In this document: piece by piece, positions 1 through 7,527 of the stretch
Numbering within the stretch: the first letter of the stretch is position 1
How the letters are laid out: every line of letters begins with the position of its first letter
Assembly: GCA_964417835.1 (NCBI GenBank)
Contig: CAYQJD010000034.1
Span: 1-8,740 of the forward strand
Length of the DNA stretch: 8,740 nucleotides
Origin: UMGS1124 sp964417835
GTDB lineage: Bacteria; Bacillota_I; Bacilli_A; RF39; UBA660
Direction of reading: 5' to 3'
Notes under the pieces: generated by a model
Databases searched by the model: none
What the model saw: the letters and a program-made list of their open reading frames with translations, nothing else
What the model was told of the DNA's origin: nothing
Made by a program: the position numbers and the translations under genes

Positions 1-1137
1 GAAAGATATTTTCAAATTGCTAAATGTTTTAGAGATGAAGATTTAAGAGCTGATAGACAACCAGAGTTTACTCAAGTGGATGTTGAAATGAGTTTTGTTT
101 CTGAAAATGATATAATGACATTAGCAGAAAATTTAGTAGCAAATGTTTTTAAGGAAACTAAAAATATAGATATAAAAGTACCCCTTTTAAGAATGAAATA
201 TAACGATGCTATAAATTTATATGGATCTGATAAGCCAGATTTGAGATTTGATATGCATATTTACGATATAACAAACATATTTGATAATACAAATTGTGAA
301 ATATTTAAGACAAAAGGAACAAATCACATTATAAATGCGATTGTAGCAAAAGATTTATCTACAAAATATTCAAGAAAAGAAATCGATAAATTAACAGAGT
401 TTGTAAAAAATTATAAAGCAAAAGCACTATGTTATATAAAGTTTAATAATGAAGTTACTGGAAGTATTGTAAAAAATTTAAAAGAGTCTGAAATTGAGGA
501 ACTTAAAAATGAGTTATCTATTAATGATAATGATATTGTATTTATAATATGTGATGATTATAAAATTACAAAGACTGCATTAGGAGCATTAAGGTGTAAA
601 ATTGCTAATGATAATAGTTTAATAAAAGAAGATGATTATAAACTTTTATGGGTAACTGATTTTCCTTCTTTTGAATGGAGTGACGAAGAAAATAGGTTTA
701 TGGCCTGCCATCATCCATTTACTGCTCCCAAAGATGAAGATATTGATAAATTAATGACAGATAAAGCTAACTGTTATTCTAAAGCTTATGATATTGTTAT
801 AAATGGATATGAAGCGGGCGGAGGAAGTATAAGAATACATGATGAAGATGTACAAGAAAAAATGTTTAAAGCATTAGAATTATCTCAAGAGGATATAGAG
901 GAAAAATTTGGATTCTTTGTAAATGCTTTAAAATTTGGAACACCACCTCATGGAGGGGTTGCTCTAGGATTAGATAGACTAACTATGATTTTAGCTAATA
1001 CTACAAATATTAGAGATGTAATAGCATTCCCCAAAACGGCATCATCAAACGATTTAATGAGTGAGGCACCAAATTTAGTAGAAGAAGCTCAATTAAAAGA
1101 ATTGGGTATAATGATTGAGAGGAATAAAAATGATTAA
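1..1137 (+). CDS. aspS: Aspartyl-tRNA synthetase, C-terminal part (5' end outside window)
   Basis: Class II aminoacyl-tRNA synthetase that charges tRNA with aspartate in the cytoplasm. The open frame runs from base 1, so the apparent GTG start at 76 is internal. Residue numbers count from base 1. Motif 2 (FRDEDLRADRQPEFTQ, residues 10-25) binds ATP and the acceptor end. A bacterial-type GAD insertion domain probably follows. Then come WVTDFPSFEW (about 217-226), HHPFTAP (about 237-243), the aspartate-site stretch GYEAGGGSIRIH (about 269-280) and motif 3 GLDR (323-326). 378 residues are present. Bacterial AspRS is about 590 aa, so roughly 210 N-terminal residues, including the anticodon-binding OB fold, lie upstream. 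The missing part holds the determinants that separate discriminating from non-discriminating AspRS. Direct overlap with gatC suggests, by inference, a non-discriminating enzyme that also makes Asp-tRNAAsn. Family identification is very secure. Confidence 0.97.
   Translation, partial: ERYFQIAKCFRDEDLRADRQPEFTQVDVEMSFVSENDIMTLAENLVANVFKETKNIDIKVPLLRMKYNDAINLYGSDKPDLRFDMHIYDITNIFDNTNCEIFKTKGTNHIINAIVAKDLSTKYSRKEIDKLTEFVKNYKAKALCYIKFNNEVTGSIVKNLKESEIEELKNELSINDNDIVFIICDDYKITKTALGALRCKIANDNSLIKEDDYKLLWVTDFPSFEWSDEENRFMACHHPFTAPKDEDIDKLMTDKANCYSKAYDIVINGYEAGGGSIRIHDEDVQEKMFKALELSQEDIEEKFGFFVNALKFGTPPHGGVALGLDRLTMILANTTNIRDVIAFPKTASSNDLMSEAPNLVEEAQLKELGIMIERNKND
1117..1122 (+). promoter_or_regulatory. 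Ribosome binding site that fixes the gatC start
   Basis: GAGAGG lies inside the last codons of aspS, 7 nt before ATG 1130. An in-frame TTG at 1115 would give five extra residues but sits upstream of this site. The ATG is therefore the better start. Confidence 0.75.
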
Positions 1138-1420
1138 ATTCACAAGTGATTTAATAGATAAGTTTGCGGATGATTTATTAATAGGTTTAACAAATGAGGA
1201 AAATTTGACTGTTTTAAATGAGTTTGAAATAATAGAAGCTAATATGAATTTGATAAATGAAATAGAAGGAATAAAAGAAATTGAACCTATGCATTTTCCT
1301 TTTCAAACTGATGTTTTAGTTAGAGACGGATCAACTATTGAAAATGATGATATAGAAGAATTATTAAAAAATTCAGGGAAAATCAGCGATAGAGAAATAG
1401 AAGTTCCAAGGGTGATATAA
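1130..1420 (+). CDS. gatC: Asp/Glu-tRNA amidotransferase subunit C
   Basis: Small subunit of the GatCAB amidotransferase. It wraps around GatA and GatB and stabilises the complex that converts Asp-tRNAAsn or Glu-tRNAGln to the amidated form. The ATG start gives 96 aa, usual for GatC (about 95-100). The N-terminal half is helical. It is followed by a family-like EPMHFPF stretch (52-58), where other GatC proteins have a PM-containing loop, and the typical C-terminal ending EVPRVI (91-96). The first 8 nt overlap the end of aspS, and gatA starts 1 nt after its stop, which points to coupled translation. Overall sequence similarity is low, as is normal for GatC. The call rests on length, the two motifs and position before gatA and gatB. 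Confidence 0.93.
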   Translation: MIKFTSDLIDKFADDLLIGLTNEENLTVLNEFEIIEANMNLINEIEGIKEIEPMHFPFQTDVLVRDGSTIENDDIEELLKNSGKISDREIEVPRVI

Positions 1421-1421
1421 T

Positions 1422-2879
1422 ATGTTTGGTCTTACAATTGAAGAAATTCATAAAAAATTAATTAATAAAGAAATTACCCCAAAAGATTTAATCGATGAAT
1501 GTTTGGACAAATCAAAAAAGATACAAAAGGATTTAAATCCTTATGTAACAATATGCGAAGAAGTTGAATTAAAAGATGTTACAGATAATCTTATATCTGG
1601 AATACCATTTGTTGCTAAAGACAATTTATCAACAAAAGACATTTTATCAACAGCTAGTAGCAATACACTTAAAAATTATGTACCTTTTTTTGATGCTACA
1701 GTTATCAAAAGATTAAAAGAAAAAAACGCTATATTAATTGGTAAAAGTGCTATGGATGAACTAGGTATGGGAGGAACGGGAACAACTGCACATACAGGCG
1801 TTGTAAAGAATCCTTGGGATAAAACTCGAATTACTGCCGGATCATCAGCTGGTTCTGCTTGTTTAGTCGCAAGTGGAATTATTCCTTATGCTTTAGGAAG
1901 TGATACTGGCGATTCAATTAGAAAGCCTGCTGCATATTGTGGTATTGTTGGGTATAAACCAACATATGGCGCTATAAGCAGATTTGGATTATTTCCATTT
2001 GCATCTAGTTTAGATCATGTAGGCGTATTAACGCGTTCTGTTAAAGATGCTGCAATTGTGGTAGATAATGTTTTGGGATTAGATGAAGAAGATATGACTT
2101 CTATTGATTTAGAACCTAATTTAGTTGTTTCATTAAAAAATGATATAAAAGGTAAAAAACTATTTTACATAAAGAATCTTATAGACATAAATAAATATGA
2201 AAATTCAACGGAAGATTTAAAAGAAATTTTAAATATTTTTAATGAAACTATTAATAAATGCAAGGAATTAGGCGCTATAGTGGAAGGAGTAGAGTTTGAT
2301 CAAAAATTATTAAATGCAATATTTCCAACATATGTTTGTATTTCCTGTGCCGAAGCTACAAGTAACGATTCAAACTTGACAGGGATAATATTTGGCCCTC
2401 GAGGCGAGGGAGAAACTTATGTAAATATGATTAAGGATCATAGAACTAAAGGTTTTTCTTCATTAATAAAAAGAAGATTTATCATTGGATCTTATGTACT
2501 TCAAAAGGAAAATCAAGAGAAATATTTTTTAAATGCTAAGAGAGTAAGAAGATTAATAGTCTCAAAATTTAACGAATTATATAAAGAATTTGATGCGATG
2601 ATAATGCCAGCAAGTGGGAGAATAGCGCCTAAAATAGAGGAGGCAAATGATACTATTAATGGATCTATCCAAGTGCTAGAAAATTATATGGCAATAGGAA
2701 ATTTTGGAGGTTTTCCAAGTATTACTATACCTAATGGCTTCGTTTCTAATATGCCAATAGGAATTAATATAACTGGTGCATGTAAGGATGATAAAAATGT
2801 TTTATCTATAGCATATACCTTAGAATCAAACATGAACTACAAAAATCAAATTGCAAAGGATGTGAGTTTATGGAATTAA
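1422..2879 (+). CDS. gatA: Asp/Glu-tRNA amidotransferase subunit A (amidase)
   Basis: Amidase-signature subunit that hydrolyses glutamine and releases ammonia, which travels through a tunnel to GatB. 485 aa is the normal length. The Ser-cisSer-Lys triad can be placed: Lys66 in GIPFVAKDN, cis-Ser141 in AGSSAGSA, and nucleophile Ser165 in GSDTGDSIRKPA. The spacings (75 and 24 residues) match those known for S. aureus GatA (79/154/178). KPTYGAISRFGLFPFASSLDHVG (179 on) is also typical. Two glycines of the usual signature are replaced, GSSGGS by GSSAGS and TGGS by TGDS, with all triad residues kept. AAGGGTGAT (1408-1416) is a good ribosome binding site 5 nt before the ATG. The 3' end overlaps gatB by 10 nt. 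A GatA rather than a general amidase is assured by the neighbours. Confidence 0.97.
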   Translation: MFGLTIEEIHKKLINKEITPKDLIDECLDKSKKIQKDLNPYVTICEEVELKDVTDNLISGIPFVAKDNLSTKDILSTASSNTLKNYVPFFDATVIKRLKEKNAILIGKSAMDELGMGGTGTTAHTGVVKNPWDKTRITAGSSAGSACLVASGIIPYALGSDTGDSIRKPAAYCGIVGYKPTYGAISRFGLFPFASSLDHVGVLTRSVKDAAIVVDNVLGLDEEDMTSIDLEPNLVVSLKNDIKGKKLFYIKNLIDINKYENSTEDLKEILNIFNETINKCKELGAIVEGVEFDQKLLNAIFPTYVCISCAEATSNDSNLTGIIFGPRGEGETYVNMIKDHRTKGFSSLIKRRFIIGSYVLQKENQEKYFLNAKRVRRLIVSKFNELYKEFDAMIMPASGRIAPKIEEANDTINGSIQVLENYMAIGNFGGFPSITIPNGFVSNMPIGINITGACKDDKNVLSIAYTLESNMNYKNQIAKDVSLWN

Positions 2880-4303
2880 TACCTGTAATAGGGCTTGAAA
2901 TGCATGCTGAAATGAAAAGTGTAACAAAAATTTTTTCGCCAGCAGAAAATACATATAATGATGTATCAAATATACATGTAAATAAAATTGATATGGCATT
3001 TCCTGGAACTCTTCCAAGACTTAATAAAGAGTGTATAAATAAAGCTATAGAAATGGCAATCATATTAAATTGTAAATTGCCTGATATTTTAATGTTTGAT
3101 AGAAAAAATTATTATTATCCTGATTTACCTAAAGGATATCAAATAACACAATCAACTAAACCAATTGGAGTTAATGGGCAAATAAATATAGATGTTGATG
3201 GTAAAGAATTAAAGGTATTAATACATGATATTCATTTAGAAGAAGATTCTGCATCATTAGATCATTATTCGTACTGTTCTTTAATAGATTATAATAGAGC
3301 AGGAGTTCCACTTTTAGAAACTGTAACAGAACCATGTTTACATTCAAGTAAAGAAGCTGTAGCTTTCTTAGATGCAATGAAAAATATATTTAGATATACT
3401 GATATTTCTGATGCTGATATAAAAAAAGGTCAAATACGTTGTGATGTAAATGTTTCAATGATGGAAAAGGGCTCAAATAAATTAGGAACTAAAGTAGAAG
3501 TAAAAAATGTAAATAATATTGTTAATGTACAAAATACTATAGAATATGAAATAAAAAGACAAACTGAGCTTATAGAAACAGGTAGACAAAATGAAATAGT
3601 ACAAGAGACTAGAAGATATGACGAATCTACTAACACAACTATTACAATGCGATCTAAAGCTGATGCTATTGATTATAAATACTTCGTAGAACCAAATATA
3701 CCTCCTTATAAAATAACTCAAGAATTAATTGATTCTATAAAGAAAAATATACCAATTTTACCAAATGAAAAAAAATTAAAATATATTAATAAATTAGGTT
3801 TAGATACTAAAGATGCTAATATATTAATCAAAAATAAAGAAATAAGCGATTATTTTGATGAATTAATATCTATTGGAAGTGATATAAAATCTAGCGCAAA
3901 TTGGGTAATTAATCAAATAATGGATTTTATAAATAGAAATAATTTAAATATAAAAGATATATATTTAACTCCAGAAAAATTAAAATTTATAATAGATCAA
4001 GTAATTTTAAATAAAATTAATAATAGTCAAGCTAAAGAATTATTTGAAAAATCTTTAGAATTAAAAGAAAATCCAGAAGATTTAATGAAAAAATTAGGTA
4101 TGGAGCAAATAAATGATTTTGACGAATTGCAATCATTAATTATTAATATATTAGATAATAATATAAAACAAATAGAACTTTATAAAAATGGAAAAACAAA
4201 TATGTTTGATTATTTTATTGGTCAAGTCATGAAAGAAACAAAAGGGAAAGCAAATCCAGTAATTGTTAAAGAGATACTTTTAAATGAATTGAAAAATAGA
4301 TAA
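2870..4303 (+). CDS. gatB: Asp/Glu-tRNA amidotransferase subunit B
   Basis: Kinase and transamidase subunit. It phosphorylates the side chain of Asp or Glu on the mischarged tRNA and attacks it with ammonia from GatA. 477 aa matches the family (about 475-480). Seen: VIGLEMHAE (6-14) with Glu10 and His12, FDRKNYYYPDLPKGYQITQ (76-94), HLEEDSAS (122-129) with Glu124 and Glu125, and a region equivalent to GTKVEVKN. The C-terminal YqeY/tail domain, which holds the tRNA elbow, ends in a family-typical GQVMKETKGKANP stretch. The E10/H12/E124/E125 set corresponds to the metal and active-site residues of S. aureus GatB. An AAAGGATGTGAG ribosome binding site lies within gatA. The start overlaps gatA by 10 nt, so subunits A and B are probably made in fixed ratio. 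Last gene of the operon. Confidence 0.97.
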   Translation: MELIPVIGLEMHAEMKSVTKIFSPAENTYNDVSNIHVNKIDMAFPGTLPRLNKECINKAIEMAIILNCKLPDILMFDRKNYYYPDLPKGYQITQSTKPIGVNGQINIDVDGKELKVLIHDIHLEEDSASLDHYSYCSLIDYNRAGVPLLETVTEPCLHSSKEAVAFLDAMKNIFRYTDISDADIKKGQIRCDVNVSMMEKGSNKLGTKVEVKNVNNIVNVQNTIEYEIKRQTELIETGRQNEIVQETRRYDESTNTTITMRSKADAIDYKYFVEPNIPPYKITQELIDSIKKNIPILPNEKKLKYINKLGLDTKDANILIKNKEISDYFDELISIGSDIKSSANWVINQIMDFINRNNLNIKDIYLTPEKLKFIIDQVILNKINNSQAKELFEKSLELKENPEDLMKKLGMEQINDFDELQSLIINILDNNIKQIELYKNGKTNMFDYFIGQVMKETKGKANPVIVKEILLNELKNR

Positions 4304-4414
4304 AATAAAAAGAGAGAAAATAATTAAAAAATAAGAATTATATAATTTTTCTAGTCTTAAAACTATTTATAGTATTATTTTATATTTGTTATATTAAAAG
4401 AGGAGTAAAGTAGT
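4304..4414 (+). promoter_or_regulatory. Intergenic gap with candidate promoter for the LTA-synthase-like gene
   Basis: 111 nt, almost all A and T. An extended -10 (TG at 4387-4388, TATATT at 4390-4395) has a 4/6 -35 match, TTTATA, at 4366-4371 with an 18-nt spacer. It would start RNA near 4402, only about 13 nt before the ATG and on top of the ribosome binding site AAGAGGAG (4398-4405). A perfect TATAAT at 4341-4346 has no good -35 partner. In DNA this AT-rich either could be chance. No GC-stem terminator is visible after gatB, so readthrough is possible. Confidence 0.35.
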
Positions 4415-6367
4415 ATGTTTAAAAATAAGATACCATTATTTATAGTTTATTATATTTTATTAATTTATTTAGAAACAGTTTATAGAATTTTATGTATTGA
4501 AAATTTTTTTTCTATTTCTATAATAAATACATTAATTTACTTAATTCCAATATCATTTATTTTAAATATTATAAGTAGTTTTACTAAACATTTTAATAAA
4601 GTAATTACCTATATAATTATTTTTATAATATCATTTTGGTTTGTGGTTGAAACCATATTTAAAAAAGTGTTTGGAGTATTTTTTTCTATCAAAACTATTA
4701 ATATGGTAGATAATTTGACCTCATTTACTACCGATGTTATAAGAAATATTTTTGAAAATATAATAATTATAATAATATTATTTATTCCATTTATTATAAT
4801 TATTATATTAAATAAAAAAATAAATTTTAATAAAATAAATAAGAAATCTTTATTGTTGAGTATATTAGTATTTATAATAAGTATAACTACTTTTAAAACA
4901 AGTCTATTAATTAAAAAAAATGAAAATAATTCATTATATAAATTATATTATGAAATTGAAAATAATGAATTATATAAAGAAAAAGTAGGAGTCACATCTT
5001 CTGTAATTCTTGAAATTAAAAGGGAAATATTTGGTTTTTCTAATTGTACTTTGAATGAAGTTGGTTCGAAAGAAGAAAAAATAGAAATAACTGATAAAGA
5101 TAAAGTGTATTATAATAACTTGAATATAGATTTTAATAAAATAAATTCAGAAGACTTAGATAGTGAAATAAGTGCAATGAATAATTATTTTATGGAAGAA
5201 ACTGGCACTAAGAAAAATGATTATACAGGATATTTTAAGGGGAAAAATTTAATTTTATTTATGGCAGAGAGTTTTAATTCTATAGCAGTTAGTAAAGAAT
5301 TGACCCCGACTTTATATAAGTTAGCAAATTCTTCATTCGTTTTTGAAAATTTTTATTCGCCAGTGATTTTAAGCACTATTGGGGGAGAATTTCAAGAACT
5401 TACAGGATTATATCCAGATATTGGATTATTATCGAATGTATGGAGAAAAGGGACAGAAAATTATAAGTTTGGTATAGCTAATGTTTTTAAAAATATGGGT
5501 TATAGCACTTATGCATATCATGATAATCAATATAATTTTCAAAATAGAGACAAATATTTAAATTCAATTGGATTTGACAATTATGTAGGTTGTAAGAATG
5601 GATTAGAGTCTAAAATGAATTGTAATGTTTGGCCGGAAAGTGATGTTGAGATGATTAATGCAACATATACGGATTATATTAATAATGATGATCCATTTAT
5701 GGTATATTATGCAACTGTTAGTGGTCATATGGCTTATAATTGGGAAAATGCAATGAGCAAAAAACATAAAGATATGGTTATTAATACATCATATAGTAAT
5801 GAAGTTAAAGCTTATCTTGCAGCACAAATAGAATTAGATTTAGCACTCCAAACTCTTATAGAAAAGTTAGAAGAAGCAGGAAAGTTGGATAATACAGTTA
5901 TTGCATTAGTAGGAGATCATTATCCTTATGCTTTATCTTTAGATAATATAAATGAAATATCAAGTTATAAAAGAGATAAAACATTTGAAATAAATAGAAG
6001 TAATTTTATTTTGTGGAACAATAATACAGAAACGGTTATTGTTAATAAAGTGGGAAGTCAAATAGATGTTTTACCAACTATATTTAATATATTTGGAGCT
6101 GATTATGATTCTAGATTGATAATTGGAAAAGATATATTAAGTGATAATGAAGGATTAGCTATTTTTGCTAACCAAAGTTGGATAAGTGATTATGGAAGGT
6201 ATGATAGTAGAAACGATACTTTTTATCCAAGTTCCGATAGCACTATACCAGAGGATTATATAGTAAAGATGAATGAAAAAGTTTCAAATAAAGTTATGAT
6301 GAGTAAATTACTCTTAAAAAATAATTATTATAATTTTGTTTTAGATTATATCGAAGAAATTGAATAA
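4415..6367 (+). CDS. LTA synthase family protein (membrane phosphoglycerol transferase)
   Basis: Integral membrane enzyme of the LtaS/alkaline-phosphatase superfamily, which builds polyglycerol-phosphate chains from phosphatidylglycerol on the outer face of the membrane. 650 aa, close to S. aureus LtaS (646). Five membrane segments are visible at about 6-26, 33-55, 64-83, 115-133 and 145-166, then a linker and an extracellular sulfatase domain from about residue 275. Expected catalytic and metal residues are present: Glu285 (FMAESF), nucleophile Thr321 (STIGGEF), His438 (VSGHMAY) and Asp501-His502 (VGDHYP). The segment HDNQYNFQNRD (369-379) differs from the S. aureus glycerol-phosphate site as I recall it (Asp349, Trp354, Arg356). 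It looks more like the clostridial LtaS-like subclass, so the exact product is uncertain. AAGAGGAG precedes the ATG. Base composition matches the neighbours. Confidence 0.9.
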   Translation: MFKNKIPLFIVYYILLIYLETVYRILCIENFFSISIINTLIYLIPISFILNIISSFTKHFNKVITYIIIFIISFWFVVETIFKKVFGVFFSIKTINMVDNLTSFTTDVIRNIFENIIIIIILFIPFIIIIILNKKINFNKINKKSLLLSILVFIISITTFKTSLLIKKNENNSLYKLYYEIENNELYKEKVGVTSSVILEIKREIFGFSNCTLNEVGSKEEKIEITDKDKVYYNNLNIDFNKINSEDLDSEISAMNNYFMEETGTKKNDYTGYFKGKNLILFMAESFNSIAVSKELTPTLYKLANSSFVFENFYSPVILSTIGGEFQELTGLYPDIGLLSNVWRKGTENYKFGIANVFKNMGYSTYAYHDNQYNFQNRDKYLNSIGFDNYVGCKNGLESKMNCNVWPESDVEMINATYTDYINNDDPFMVYYATVSGHMAYNWENAMSKKHKDMVINTSYSNEVKAYLAAQIELDLALQTLIEKLEEAGKLDNTVIALVGDHYPYALSLDNINEISSYKRDKTFEINRSNFILWNNNTETVIVNKVGSQIDVLPTIFNIFGADYDSRLIIGKDILSDNEGLAIFANQSWISDYGRYDSRNDTFYPSSDSTIPEDYIVKMNEKVSNKVMMSKLLLKNNYYNFVLDYIEEIE

Positions 6368-6428
6368 ATATTAATAAATTCGACAAATTAAAATAATAGT
6401 TTTTAATATAATTATAATGGTGATTATA
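6368..6428 (+). promoter_or_regulatory. Short gap with overlapping TATAAT boxes before the sirA-like operon
   Basis: Two consecutive perfect TATAAT hexamers lie at 6407-6412 and 6413-6418. The only -35-like stretch, TCGACA at 6380-6385, is 21 or 27 nt away, too far for a standard promoter. If either box is used the RNA would begin at or just after the ribosome binding site. Support is weak because the sequence is nearly all A and T. No terminator is seen after the upstream gene. Confidence 0.25.
6419..6424 (+). promoter_or_regulatory. Ribosome binding site that favours a TTG start
   Basis: GGTGAT lies 4 nt before TTG 6429. The same GGTGAT element stands 3 to 5 nt before the starts of gatA and the 276-aa gene in this window. 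The in-frame ATG at 6417 overlaps this element and has no site of its own. Confidence 0.6.
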
Positions 6429-6866
6429 TTGAAAACTTTTTATATTTTTAAATTAAATAAAGAGTATTATTCTATAGCTAAAAAAGATTCATTAAATGTT
6501 TATATTGCTTTAAAATCAATTTATTCATATAAAAATAAAGATATACTTGTGCCTTTTAATTTATTTAATGAAATATGTTCACCAATAAACAAAGATTTTT
6601 TTAATAAGTATATTTATGATAAATTAAAAATATTGGATGAATATACGAAATTTAAGAATATACATATGTATCATAATTATTTTACTAATGAAGAGAGTAA
6701 AGTAATAATTAATAATTCACATATAAAAATAAAATCAAATAATGAAAATAATATATTTATAAAATCTATATCAGATATTTCTAATCTTTTTATATGTGAC
6801 TTTTCGGATAACTACTTTATGTTAAATAATTCTATCTCTTGTAAACAAGAAAAAACTTTAGTATAA
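6429..6866 (+). CDS. sirA: SirA-like protein (sporulation inhibitor of replication family)
   Basis: In B. subtilis SirA (YneE) binds domain I of the initiator DnaA and blocks new rounds of replication when sporulation begins. From TTG 6429 this protein is 145 aa (149 from ATG 6417); B. subtilis SirA is 148 aa. By eye the match runs through the whole length: an aromatic N-terminus (KTFYIFKLNKEY against a remembered RHYYTYLIKEEF), a CSPI/ITQPI position, and a C-terminal block of beta strands. The block contains NNSHIKIKS and ends in FICDFSDNYFMLN, close to FLAFDFNSKRYGWLN. The gene directly before yneF is the same as in B. subtilis, which strengthens the call. Function here is inferred only. 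A non-sporulating host would imply a different trigger. An uncharacterised paralogue is the alternative. Confidence 0.72.
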   Translation: MKTFYIFKLNKEYYSIAKKDSLNVYIALKSIYSYKNKDILVPFNLFNEICSPINKDFFNKYIYDKLKILDEYTKFKNIHMYHNYFTNEESKVIINNSHIKIKSNNENNIFIKSISDISNLFICDFSDNYFMLNNSISCKQEKTLV

Positions 6867-6871
6867 TTATT

Positions 6872-6879
6872 GAGAGGAG
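6872..6879 (+). promoter_or_regulatory. Ribosome binding site that fixes the yneF start
   Basis: GAGAGGAG stands 8 nt before ATG 6888. The in-frame TTG at 6870 lies upstream of it and would give the first six residues no ribosome binding site. Confidence 0.75.
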
Positions 6880-6887
6880 TTGATAAT

Positions 6888-7097
6888 ATGTTACATGATA
6901 TTCTAATGATACTTATAGGCTTAATAATAGGCGCAATAATAGGTTTTTTAATAGCGAAAACTTATATGAAAAAATATTTAAAGAAAAACCCACCTATAAA
7001 TGAAAAAATGATTGAAACATTAATGAGTGGAATGGGAAGAAAACCAAGCCAAAAACAAGTACGTCAGTTAATGCAGCAGATGAATAAAATGATGTAG
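6888..7097 (+). CDS. yneF: YneF family small membrane protein (UPF0154)
   Basis: Small membrane protein of unknown function, widespread in low-GC Gram-positives. From ATG 6888 it is 69 aa (B. subtilis YneF is 72). It has one N-terminal membrane segment with a glycine-rich face (about residues 4-23, LIGLIIGAIIGFLIA). A basic stretch and the family hallmark KKNPPINEKMIETLM (32-46) follow, then GRKPSQKQVRQLMQQMNKMM, which in relatives reads very similarly (MGQKPSQKK). Topology is probably N-out with a cytoplasmic helical tail. It lies 21 nt after the sirA-like gene, the same order as in Bacillus. It ends in TAG, the only non-TAA stop in the window, and yceD begins 1 nt later. Confidence 0.93.
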   Translation: MLHDILMILIGLIIGAIIGFLIAKTYMKKYLKKNPPINEKMIETLMSGMGRKPSQKQVRQLMQQMNKMM

Positions 7098-7098
7098 T

Positions 7099-7512
7099 AT
7101 GAAAATTGATTTAAATTATTTAAATAGATTTGGCGTTTTAAATATTGATTCTGATGTGGTTTTAGATGAAAATTTTTATAAAAATACTGATATAATAAAA
7201 TTTTCAAAATTACATATTAATGGTATAATAAAAATTGATTATGATGACAATATAATATTTAATCTGAATATTAAAGGGACAATGATTTTACCATGTGCAA
7301 TAACATTAAAAGAAGTTGAATATGATTTTTCTACAGATATTGATGAATCAATAGGTAAATTTGAAGAAATTTATAAAAATTCCAGAAATGGGCTTGAAAT
7401 ATCTGAGTTTTTATGGGAGAATATTGTATTGGAAATTCCCATTCGTGTTGTGGCAGAAAGTGTAAAGCCTTCCAACACATCTGGGGATGGATGGGAATTA
7501 ATTAGCGAATAA
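7099..7512 (+). CDS. yceD: YceD/DUF177 family protein (23S rRNA accumulation factor)
   Basis: Member of the YceD (DUF177) family, in Bacillus called YlbN, linked to accumulation of 23S rRNA and nearly always encoded just before rpmF. 137 aa; relatives are about 165-175, so it is on the short side. Seen: a beta-rich middle with LNIKGTMILPCAITLKEVEYDF (56-77), corresponding to the family LPC.RTL/CSRCL site. A late helix-strand unit (ISEFLWENIVLEIPIRVV) and the ending GDGWEL, common in Bacilli, follow. Only one cysteine of the family pair is present. ATG 7099 follows the yneF TAG by one base and no Shine-Dalgarno is visible, so translation probably depends on termination-reinitiation from yneF. 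Position before rpmF supports the call. Confidence 0.87.
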   Translation: MKIDLNYLNRFGVLNIDSDVVLDENFYKNTDIIKFSKLHINGIIKIDYDDNIIFNLNIKGTMILPCAITLKEVEYDFSTDIDESIGKFEEIYKNSRNGLEISEFLWENIVLEIPIRVVAESVKPSNTSGDGWELISE

Positions 7513-7527
7513 GGAAGGAGTGATAGT

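Noticed and set aside
76..78. GTG as an aspS start
   Set aside because: The frame is open back to base 1 and those 25 codons encode motif 2 of AspRS, so the gene is cut by the window edge and does not start here.
2806..3721. Four minus-strand open frames of 68-85 codons opposite gatA/gatB (2806-3063, 3171-3377, 3430-3636, 3482-3721)
   Set aside because: They lie wholly or mostly inside gatB on the other strand, have no ribosome binding sites or recognisable protein features, and reflect AT-rich complement composition.
4336..4347. Perfect palindrome AATTATATAATT after gatB, considered as operator or terminator
   Set aside because: It is pure A/T, has no GC stem, and such palindromes are expected by chance at this composition.
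4922..4978. 21-nt direct repeat (19 of 21 identical, period 36) coding ENNSLYK and ENNELYK in the LTA-synthase-like gene
   Set aside because: In frame and only two copies, in the linker between membrane and catalytic domains; most likely low-complexity drift rather than a functional repeat.
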